DNA from: a virus
IMG/VR virus record: IMGVR_UViG_3300014962_000004
Span: 102,522 to 150,100 of that record
DNA: 47,579 bases
Direction: 5' to 3' (one strand)
Shown here: piece after piece, positions 1 through 6,587 of the stretch
Layout: each line of letters starts with the position of its first letter
Numbering within the stretch: position 1 is the first letter of the stretch
The notes under the pieces: model-generated
The model's database searches: none
Told to the model about the DNA's origin: nothing
What the model saw: only the letters and a program-made list of their open reading frames with translations
Made by a program: the position numbers and the translations under genes

Positions 1-597
1 ACTCAGAGTGGTATCGGAGGCGTGCCCAACTTCCAGAGAGCCGACCCCCAGCGCGGTGCTGGTAGAAGAGCCGATGTCAGAAACCGACAGCGTTACGTCG
101 CCAGTGCGCCCGGCCACTGTGGAGACAGCGTCGGTGGTGTCCGACTTCTCCCAGGCGCTGCCGTTGTAGATGACGTAGTCGCCGGTCGTGAAACTGATAC
201 TGCCCGAACCGAGATTGCGCGACCCGCCGGTGGTCACCCGGTACACGTCACCGGCGGATCCGGTGCCGTCGGCCAGGGTGGGGTTGTTGGTGCTGGCGTT
301 CCACACGCCCTGGTATTCCATGATGGACGAGGGGAGCTGGGTGATCGGCACCTTGCCGCCGGAGTCCAGCGTCGCGTAGCCGTTGGCCTGCCCGCCGCCA
401 GCGACCAAGTAGGATGGCCGGTTGGTGAGATCGTTCCAGCTGTGCACGTAATAGGGCAAGTTGTTCCACAAGCTGGTGCCGTCACCCACCTTAAGCTTGT
501 AGGTGTCGGTTTCCAAGCCGACCTCGCCAAGGGCGAGCACGGGGTTGACGCTCGTCCACGAGGCGGCGGCAGCACGCCGCAATTGAATCCGGGTCAT
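1..597 (-). CDS. Tail fibre / tail-tip protein, C-terminus cut by window edge
   Basis: The reading frame opens with ATG at 597 and stays open to base 1, so at least 199 residues are present and the C-terminus is missing. The first 50 residues follow the pattern of the major tropism determinant N-terminal (Mtd_N) fold: IQLRR, then a Trp, NPVL, GE.G.ETDT, K.GDGT..W. This fold starts many phage receptor-binding proteins. Around residue 70 comes a GQANGYATLD segment with a following ITQLP, shared with the two upstream paralogues. The visible end reads GHASDTTLS, common in tail-fibre shafts. The ATG overlaps the stop of the upstream gene by 4 bases. Role inferred: adsorption at the tail tip. Confidence 0.75.
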   Translation of the reverse strand, partial: MTRIQLRRAAAASWTSVNPVLALGEVGLETDTYKLKVGDGTSLWNNLPYYVHSWNDLTNRPSYLVAGGGQANGYATLDSGGKVPITQLPSSIMEYQGVWNASTNNPTLADGTGSAGDVYRVTTGGSRNLGSGSISFTTGDYVIYNGSAWEKSDTTDAVSTVAGRTGDVTLSVSDIGSSTSTALGVGSLEVGHASDTTLS

Positions 598-1199
598 GCT
601 GTTCCTCCATCAATGACGACCGTCGCGGTCGCGTCTGCGCCACCCGCGTCAACCACCTGGGCACCCCACTGCGACAGCGGGACGTGGCCGTTTTCGTCGA
701 GGCTGGCGTATCCGTTGGCCTGTCCTTTATTCCCGGTGTATTCCGCGTCAATGGCAGTCCGGGCATCGGCCTTGGTGGCACCGGCTGCGACCACCGCAGG
801 CTTGCCTTCCAGGGTTGTCCAGTCGGCCTGGGTGACCGGCAACTGGGTCAGCGGCACCAGACCATCTCCATCGAGGCCCGCGTAGCCGTTTGCTTGACCC
901 TTGTTGGCGGTCGCCTCTTTCGCTGCCAGATCGGTGGTCAGATTGGTCACCGAGGACTGGGCGATGTTGGTCAGGGTGTTGTTGTTGCCCGAGATGGTTT
1001 TGTTCGTCAGCGTGGCCGTGAGGCCCGCGAACGTGTCGTATTCCAGCGACACGTAGGCCAGCGAGTTCCAGGCGGTGGTGCCGTTGCCGAGCTTGACCTT
1101 GTTGGTGTCGGTCTCGTAGCCGAACTCCCCGGCGTAGAGGGTCGGGTTTGCGTCGGTCCACTGCGCCGCCGTGCCCCGCCGAATCTGGATCCGACTCAT
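594..1199 (-). CDS. Tail fibre protein with Mtd_N-type N-terminus
   Basis: A 201-residue protein. Residues 1-50 (IQIRRGTAAQW, NPTL, GEFGYETDT, KLGNGTTAW) match the Mtd_N-type start of tail-fibre proteins. Residues 85 to about 185 contain two copies of an NKGQANGYA.LD..G.VPL module joined by a Trp-Thr-Thr-Leu-Glu-Gly-Lys-Pro linker. The same composite is found in the next upstream gene, so these look like recently shuffled shaft segments. It is short for a complete fibre and may be a chaperone or short side fibre. Translation is coupled to both neighbours by ATGA overlaps. Function is inferred from fold pattern and position. Confidence 0.75.
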   Translation of the reverse strand: MSRIQIRRGTAAQWTDANPTLYAGEFGYETDTNKVKLGNGTTAWNSLAYVSLEYDTFAGLTATLTNKTISGNNNTLTNIAQSSVTNLTTDLAAKEATANKGQANGYAGLDGDGLVPLTQLPVTQADWTTLEGKPAVVAAGATKADARTAIDAEYTGNKGQANGYASLDENGHVPLSQWGAQVVDAGGADATATVVIDGGTA

Positions 1200-2050
1200 G
1201 CCAGTTCACCCCCGTCGACGTGTACGGCGGTCACCACGGTCGGGCTACCGCCATCGACGTTGCCCAGCAGAATCGAGATCGGAGATCCGATAGGGGTGGA
1301 TCCGGACAGCAGCTGAAACGATTCGGAACCGACCGCCACCCCGTCGATGACCACTCCAGGAGGCAGCTGGGGGATTGGCACCACTCCGACTTCGTCAAGT
1401 TCGGCATAGCCACCCGGCTGGCCCTTGTTGCCGGTGTACTCGGCATGAATGGCGGCGCGGGCATCGGCCTCGGTTGCGCCCGCCGCGACCACCGCAGGCT
1501 TTCCTTCCAAGGTTGTCCAGTCGGCGGTGGTGATGGGCAGCTGAGTCAGCGGCACCAGCCCCTCCGCGTCCAACGAAGCGTAGCCGTCCGGCTGCCCCTT
1601 GTCGGCGGTGTCTTGTTTCGCGGCCAGGTCGGTGGTCAGGTTGGTGACCGCACTCTGGGCAATGGTTGATTCCACCGACAGCACTCCGGCGGTGACGTAG
1701 GCCCAACCGGTGCCGGTCGCTCGTTTCAGTTCCTTGCCGGTGGTGCCGGAAAACAACACCAGCTCGGAATCCACCGAGCTGGTCGTGTTGGTGGTGACAT
1801 CCCCGGCCCCACCGCCACCGGTGGGGGCCGCAGCGACCCAGGTACTACCGTTTGAGGTGAGGACGTACCCCGAGGTGCCTGGCGACACCGCCTGCAGCGC
1901 GCCGGTGCCGTTTCCCAGCAGGACAGCATTGGTCGCCAGGGTGTCCGAGCCGGTGCCGCCGTTGACGACCGGCAGAACCCCGGCGATGTCCAGCGTCAGA
2001 TCAACAGACTGATTCTTGATCTGTTTGCCGGTTAGCTCTGTCCGGGCCAT
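1196..2050 (-). CDS. Tail fibre / shaft protein
   Basis: A 284-residue protein beginning MARTELTGKQIKNQSVDLTLD, a start typical of phage tail fibres that list simulated repeats. A GTG.LQAV.PGTSGYVLTSNGSTW stretch (residues about 45-75) is a common trimeric-fibre motif. Residues about 140-240 carry the DKGQPDGYASLD / LVPLTQLP / TTLEGKPAVVAAGAT / NKGQPGGYAELD composite shared with the 594-1199 gene. The C-terminus (YY-free, Gly/Val rich) ends with TVVTAVHVDGGEL. The start is 40 bases after the end of the previous gene. Role inferred: structural tail-tip or fibre component. Confidence 0.75.
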   Translation of the reverse strand: MARTELTGKQIKNQSVDLTLDIAGVLPVVNGGTGSDTLATNAVLLGNGTGALQAVSPGTSGYVLTSNGSTWVAAAPTGGGGAGDVTTNTTSSVDSELVLFSGTTGKELKRATGTGWAYVTAGVLSVESTIAQSAVTNLTTDLAAKQDTADKGQPDGYASLDAEGLVPLTQLPITTADWTTLEGKPAVVAAGATEADARAAIHAEYTGNKGQPGGYAELDEVGVVPIPQLPPGVVIDGVAVGSESFQLLSGSTPIGSPISILLGNVDGGSPTVVTAVHVDGGELA

Positions 2051-2090
2051 ACGTCCTCACTTCAGTCGGGTCAGCGGTCGGTGCTGGGGA

Positions 2091-3179
2091 TTAGTCCCAC
2101 AGCACGTAGCTGACCCGTACCCGGTCGCCAGAGATCGGAGCCTCTTCGAAGGTGATGGTGCCGTTGGAGATGGTGTAGTCGTTGCCCACGCCCGGCTCCT
2201 GCAGAAGCCCGTTGAGGTACACCGACTCGCTGCCCGCAATCGGGGCGTTGGCCAGGTTGAACACCGTGTTGGTGCCGTTGACCGCGCCGGACGGGGTCTC
2301 GCGAGTGATGAACCAGCTGATCCGCAGGATGTTGGCATCCAAGGTGACCTGGCCGGTGTCGCTGACGGTGGCGACTTCACCGGACAGCGTGGTGGGGGTC
2401 AGCTCGCCGGTTGCGTCAGCGATGTAGACCTGACCGCCGGTGCCGTGCACGACGCGCAGACCGCCATCGACTTCCAGCGAGCCGTCGCCGATGCCGACCT
2501 GGATGGTGTCGGTACCTACCGTGATCGACGCATCGGCAGCGGTGATGTTGAACGTCGAGCCGTCCAGAACCAGACCGGCACCGGCCTTGTACAGCGACCC
2601 GCCGCCGACCTGAACGAACACCACCGGGCTGGTGCCCAGCACGATGGGGTCGTTGGTCGAGATCGACCAGGCGGAGTTGGCGTTGACCGAACCCTCGGAG
2701 ACGAACACGGTCACACCGGTCGTCGCGTCCTGGTCGGAGTTGAAGTCTTCGGCCCGCGTCGGTGCGCCGGTGGCGTTGACGACGTAGATGCCGTTCTCGG
2801 TGCCGGTGGACTGATCCTTGATGAGGATCCGGTCTCCGGTGGCCAGCGTGACACCGTCCACGACGCTGCCGCTGGCGAATGAGCTTGAGAGCGTGCCGGA
2901 TTCGGTGGTGGCCACGCGCGCCGACTGCTTCCAGTCGAAGCCCTGGATGAGTCCGTCGACATACGCCTTGGTCGCCGCGTCCGAAGATGCTTGCGGATCC
3001 CCGACGTAGGTCAGCCGGTAGCCGTCGAGATCGACGTTGCCGGTGAACGCCCGAGATCCGTCAGCCTTGATGTAGCTTTCGGCGAGCTTGCCGTCGGCAA
3101 TGGTGGAATCGACGAGCCGGTCGGAAGTGATTGTCCCCAGCCGGATCTGGGTTGCGCCGTTGATCTGAGTCTGAGCCAT
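2091..3179 (-). CDS. Tail fibre protein with beta-helical repeats
   Basis: A 362-residue protein opening MAQTQINGATQIRLGTIT. It contains a block of KAYVDGL and DPQASSDAATK character (residues about 60-80), the standard signature of phage tail-fibre shafts. Next comes a region with GDRILIKDQSTGTENGIYVV (about 115-140), the 'bulk-property' fibre repeat found in many tail proteins. The C-terminal third contains NLANAPIAGSESVYLNG..Q.PG.DYTI, a domain often seen at fibre ends, and finishes RVRVSYVLWD. It lies 6 bases downstream of the collagen-like gene. Role inferred: receptor-binding or shaft component. Confidence 0.8.
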   Translation of the reverse strand: MAQTQINGATQIRLGTITSDRLVDSTIADGKLAESYIKADGSRAFTGNVDLDGYRLTYVGDPQASSDAATKAYVDGLIQGFDWKQSARVATTESGTLSSSFASGSVVDGVTLATGDRILIKDQSTGTENGIYVVNATGAPTRAEDFNSDQDATTGVTVFVSEGSVNANSAWSISTNDPIVLGTSPVVFVQVGGGSLYKAGAGLVLDGSTFNITAADASITVGTDTIQVGIGDGSLEVDGGLRVVHGTGGQVYIADATGELTPTTLSGEVATVSDTGQVTLDANILRISWFITRETPSGAVNGTNTVFNLANAPIAGSESVYLNGLLQEPGVGNDYTISNGTITFEEAPISGDRVRVSYVLWD

Positions 3180-3185
3180 GGTGTG

Positions 3186-3629
3186 TTACTGCGCTTTCTG
3201 ATAGATGACCGTCAGGACATCGCTGTCCAGGGGCGGGGTGGTGAAGATGATGTGCGTTGGTGTCACCGTGTAGCCGTGCCCCTGCACTTCCATGAGGCCA
3301 TTACGAAAAACTTGGAAAACCTGACTGAGATCGGCACTGTTCGACAGCGGAAAAGTGTCGTTGACTCCGTCCTGAAATTCAGGAGCCAACTGCTCTTCGA
3401 CTGACAATCCGCCCGGACCCGGAGGGCCAGGCTTTCCGGGCGGACCCGGAGGCCCCATCGTCTCGACTACGACGACGTTGCCGTTGTTGGGGGATGAAGA
3501 CACTCGTTTCAGCCCACCAGCGGGCAGCGGGAGAACGGTCCAGGTGCCGTTGCCCTTGACCTGCCACACCCCCGTCATCTTGGAGAAGCGCCACGGGTTC
3601 CCGTCAACGTCCACCCACTGAGACGACAT
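3186..3629 (-). CDS. Collagen-like tail protein
   Basis: A 147-residue protein. The N-terminal part has three Trp-containing short strands (QWVDVDGNPW, GVWQV). Residues about 58-75 form a run of Gly-Pro-Pro type triplets (GPPGPPGKPGPPGPGG), a collagen-like trimerisation stalk frequent in tail fibres of actinobacterial phages. The C-terminal half (FPLSNSADLSQVFQVFRNGLMEVQGHGYTV) resembles the small fibre-end domain of the neighbouring 2091-3179 protein. A good AGGAGGCGGAGG Shine-Dalgarno region precedes the ATG. It is the first gene after the terminator that follows the capsid gene. Confidence 0.75.
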   Translation of the reverse strand: MSSQWVDVDGNPWRFSKMTGVWQVKGNGTWTVLPLPAGGLKRVSSSPNNGNVVVVETMGPPGPPGKPGPPGPGGLSVEEQLAPEFQDGVNDTFPLSNSADLSQVFQVFRNGLMEVQGHGYTVTPTHIIFTTPPLDSDVLTVIYQKAQ

Positions 3630-3766
3630 CCGGTCCTACCTCCGCCTCCTCTGCCTATCTATTCACGTCCGTCGTTAAGCGGGACACAGCGCGCTAATGT
3701 CCAGCAAACTCCTGTTGATGACGGTAGTCAGGCCGAGCAGTTTCATTCGTGTTAGCTGAAAGGCAG
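3630..3766 (-). promoter_or_regulatory. Leader of the tail-fibre operon
   Basis: This stretch between the terminator and the collagen-like gene has no supported gene. It ends in a purine-rich ribosome-binding region (AGAGGAGGCGGAGG). I could not pick out a convincing -35/-10 pair, although a promoter here would be logical after so strong a terminator. Confidence 0.3.
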
Positions 3767-3805
3767 AACGCCCCTTCCCCAGATGTTTGCTGGGAAAGGG
3801 GCGTT
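3767..3805 (-). terminator. Strong hairpin terminator after the capsid gene
   Basis: Arms at 3767-3782 and 3790-3805 pair over 16 positions with a single G-U, around a 7-base loop. On the minus strand the stem is followed by a moderately T-rich stretch (CTGCCTTTC). It starts 26 bases after the stop codon of the major capsid gene, and is the clearest terminator in the structural block. It would separate head from tail-fibre transcription, or attenuate read-through. Confidence 0.75.
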
Positions 3806-3830
3806 CCGACCGTTAGTGCAGGCAGATGAC

Positions 3831-4835
3831 CTACGCCTTGCGCAGGATCACGATGCCCCTCGGGTTCAGGACAGCCATGCCGACCAATTCGTCCATAACC
3901 CATCCCTTGTGGAACTGCTCCACCTGGTTGTTCTCCTCCACGTCCAGCGAATACATCACCGGGAACACGCCGAGGAACTCCGGATCCGGAGTCAGGTAGG
4001 TAGTACCGCGCGGAATGATGATCGACTTACCGATCTGGAACTCGCCGAACTGGACGATGCGCTCGCCCGCGACGACCGAGTCCTTGAACGCCCAACCGGT
4101 GGTGTTGATGTCCCACCGGTAGAAGTCCCGGTACTCCTGCGGGTTGCACAGGAGGCGAGACGAATCGAGCTGGCGCTGATCGGTGTAGGTGACCGCCGTG
4201 TAGAGATCGTCGGGCTGGAGCGGGCCAGTCACGGTGATCTCGTTCGGAAGGGTTCCACCGGGGCCGGGGGCGGCGGTGGCATCGACCGCGCGGTACGAAA
4301 CCGCAGCAGCTTCCAGCAGCGTGATGAGGCGCGAGTCCTCCTGACGCATGATGGCCTGCTTGGTCATGTCCTGCGTGTACTCCACGATGTTGCTGCGGAG
4401 GTAGTACAGGTCTTCCTTCTTGATCTGCGGGAAGGACGCGATGCGGAACAGCTGCACCTCAACGCGCTTGCCCTCGAACGGCGTGATCTTGATCTCGCCC
4501 TCGTTGCCGTGCAGCATGTACGCACGACCGAGGTCATCGAGCACGTCGTAGAAGATCGGCACGCCGGGGGTCAGCGTGTCCTCCAGCAGGACGTTACGCA
4601 GGATGCCCTGGTAGCGCAGCTGCAGCTGGATCGGGCCGATCATCGACTGGCCGAGACGCTGGATACCGCCGACCTTGTCGCTCAGGATATGAGCGAGCTT
4701 GGCCTGCTTCTCACGAGCCGAGAGCTTGCGACCACCGAGGCGACGCTTGGCCGCAACGATGTCCGACACGTACTCATCCGACGAACGGGCGAAGCGGCCC
4801 AGGCCGCTACCCGCTGCCACTGGGAGATTACTCAT
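3831..4835 (-). CDS. Major capsid protein (HK97-like fold)
   Basis: A 334-residue protein taken to start at the ATG at 4835, which has a GGAGG site upstream and follows the previous stop by one base. A longer frame to 4904 overlaps that gene and lacks a ribosome site. The C-terminal half shows features of HK97-fold capsid proteins of large phages: FGEFQIGKSIIIPRGTTYLTPD, then EFLGVFPVMYSLDVEENNQ and a final GM.VLNPRG. The N-terminus (about 50 residues, basic) could be a delta-like arm. It is followed by a strong terminator and preceded by the probable decoration protein, the usual order of head genes. It forms the icosahedral shell. Confidence 0.85.
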   Translation of the reverse strand: MSNLPVAAGSGLGRFARSSDEYVSDIVAAKRRLGGRKLSAREKQAKLAHILSDKVGGIQRLGQSMIGPIQLQLRYQGILRNVLLEDTLTPGVPIFYDVLDDLGRAYMLHGNEGEIKITPFEGKRVEVQLFRIASFPQIKKEDLYYLRSNIVEYTQDMTKQAIMRQEDSRLITLLEAAAVSYRAVDATAAPGPGGTLPNEITVTGPLQPDDLYTAVTYTDQRQLDSSRLLCNPQEYRDFYRWDINTTGWAFKDSVVAGERIVQFGEFQIGKSIIIPRGTTYLTPDPEFLGVFPVMYSLDVEENNQVEQFHKGWVMDELVGMAVLNPRGIVILRKA

Positions 4836-4836
4836 G

Positions 4837-5358
4837 TTAACCGTTACCTCCCTGCGCGACGCGGTTGAGACGGATGACGATCTTGTCCGGGGACGGGATG
4901 TCAATCAGCTCGGCGATGGCGTTGTTCGAAGTCGCGCCAGTCGGGGTCAGGCGACCCTGGTTGTTGGCGGTCAGCAGAATCTGGCCGGGGCCGGTGTTGT
5001 TGACGGTCGGCCAGTCAGCCTCGGTGTCGAAGGCCGGAGCCAACACCTCGAAGACGGCCTGGTTGTCGCCGACCCACACGGTGAACAGACCCGTGCCGGT
5101 CGAAGAAACCTCGTTCACGCCCAAGCGAGGGGCGACGAACAGGGCGGACAGGCCGAACGGCACGCTGCCGTCATCCTGGCCGGTGTAGACGGTGAAGACC
5201 TCTCCGTACAGCCGTGTCATCACGGTGCCGGGAAGGATGTCGAAGTCGACGTTCAGGTCCGGGTCGATGAACCCGCCGTAAGGAGTCGCCTGGTGGTTCG
5301 CGTACAGCGGACGCAGCGTGCGCTTCTGGGCCGGATTACTCAGCGGTGGACGAAACAT
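4837..5358 (-). CDS. Probable capsid decoration / head stabilisation protein
   Basis: A 173-residue protein immediately upstream of the capsid gene, with a one-base gap. The sequence is beta-rich (PGTVMTRLYGEVFTVYTG, PFGLSALFVAPRLGV, TGLFTVWVGDNQAVFEVLAPAF), without membrane segments or cysteines. Its position between protease and capsid genes fits a decoration or stabilisation protein. I recognise the context rather than a named family, so the role is inference. The AGGAGGAG site before the ATG is strong, as expected for a protein made in capsid-like amounts. Confidence 0.55.
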   Translation of the reverse strand: MFRPPLSNPAQKRTLRPLYANHQATPYGGFIDPDLNVDFDILPGTVMTRLYGEVFTVYTGQDDGSVPFGLSALFVAPRLGVNEVSSTGTGLFTVWVGDNQAVFEVLAPAFDTEADWPTVNNTGPGQILLTANNQGRLTPTGATSNNAIAELIDIPSPDKIVIRLNRVAQGGNG

Positions 5359-5402
5359 CTCCTCCTCCTTTCAATTCTCGAATTTGGTTGGTCAGCTCGT
5401 GA

Positions 5403-6587
5403 TCAGATGAACAGCGAGCTGTCGTTGCTGGGGTCGTGCGCTGCCAGTCGCGGTCCGGCAGCAGCGGTGCGAGTTCCACCACCGAGTCCAGCCGGGATCG
5501 GCGAACGTGCGGCCCCGCGAGAATTTCCGCTGGCGACCTTGCGAAGATCCGCCTCACGCACGGCGGCGAACCTTTCCAGAAGCGCGACCCGATCCTGGAT
5601 CAGGCCACGATTCATGTTTTCGAACTCGGCAGCGAGCTGATACTTCCGCTCGCGGCTGTTCGGCTCCAGCCCGGCGGCGATCATGCCTTCGGCACACCGC
5701 ATGGCCAAAAGGCCACCTGCGGTCTTGATCGCGGCCTTCTTACCGCTGGCTTCGCCGGGTGCCCAGTTCTGATCAGTGCTCAGATCGGGCTTGGCGACAT
5801 TGTCTCCGGCGTTGTTGCCGAAGTCGTGCAGATCGAACTGTGACGCTTGTGCAGCCGCGTCAGTCGTATCCGCGACGGGAGTCTCCACGTCGATGCGCCC
5901 GTCCGGCGCTGCGACATCCAGCGACTCATTGGAACGCTTGCGCATCTTGGCTCCCTTGGTGTTGGCTTGCTTGTCGTTCTTGCGGGCCTCGCGCAGGACG
6001 ATGCCGAGCGCGGGGAACAGGGCCTGCGGGCTGATACCGGCCTCACGCGAGAACGCGGCGGCAGCCTTCTTGATGTTGGCCTCGGTGTGCCGACGCGAGG
6101 ACTTGCCGGTCTTGGCCGACAGCCACGAGTCGAACGCCTGGAAGGCACGCAGGCTCGCGTCCTTCGGATTGGTCGGAACCACGCCGTCGTTGGGGTCGGC
6201 GGAAACGAAACCGTCGCCGGTCAGCTCTTCCGCGCCGGGTCCGGCGTTGACAGCCGGATCCACGACCGTGGCGGTCGGGCCACCGGCCTCGTCGAATGCC
6301 CGGCGCTCGCGCAGCGAGGCCAGCGCCTGAGCGTCACGCAGCAGCTGGGCGCGCCCCTGCTGAACGCGAGCCACCAGGTTGTGCTCGGTGTTCGAGATGT
6401 TGGGCGTGTCGTCGGTGGGGTAGTCACCGGCTTCCAGCGGCGGGGTCTGGCTGATGAAAGCCTCTTCCTGCTCGCCCTGGTCGTTCCGGCTCCGGTCGCC
6501 GCCATCCACGAGCGGACCTTCAGCAAAATGCTGTCGCCGCCCTGCGCGAGCCACCTTGGACCGGCTGGCGATAGTGCTGCGTGCCAT
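5403..6587 (-). CDS. Possible nested scaffolding protein from an internal start
   Basis: The in-frame Met at residue 919 of the protease (ATG at 6587) is preceded by GAAAGGA with 9 bases of spacing, the Shine-Dalgarno form used by many genes in this window. Translation there would give a 394-residue, charged, helix-rich protein with no protease domain. This is the arrangement known for lambda (C and Nu3), where the scaffold is read from an internal start in the protease gene. The sequence shows the site. Its use is inference. Confidence 0.35.
   Translation of the reverse strand: MARSTIASRSKVARAGRRQHFAEGPLVDGGDRSRNDQGEQEEAFISQTPPLEAGDYPTDDTPNISNTEHNLVARVQQGRAQLLRDAQALASLRERRAFDEAGGPTATVVDPAVNAGPGAEELTGDGFVSADPNDGVVPTNPKDASLRAFQAFDSWLSAKTGKSSRRHTEANIKKAAAAFSREAGISPQALFPALGIVLREARKNDKQANTKGAKMRKRSNESLDVAAPDGRIDVETPVADTTDAAAQASQFDLHDFGNNAGDNVAKPDLSTDQNWAPGEASGKKAAIKTAGGLLAMRCAEGMIAAGLEPNSRERKYQLAAEFENMNRGLIQDRVALLERFAAVREADLRKVASGNSRGAARSPIPAGLGGGTRTAAAGPRLAAHDPSNDSSLFI

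Noticed and set aside
3694-3903. A 69-codon minus-strand frame
   Set aside because: It runs across the terminator hairpin and the end of the capsid gene; no ribosome site.
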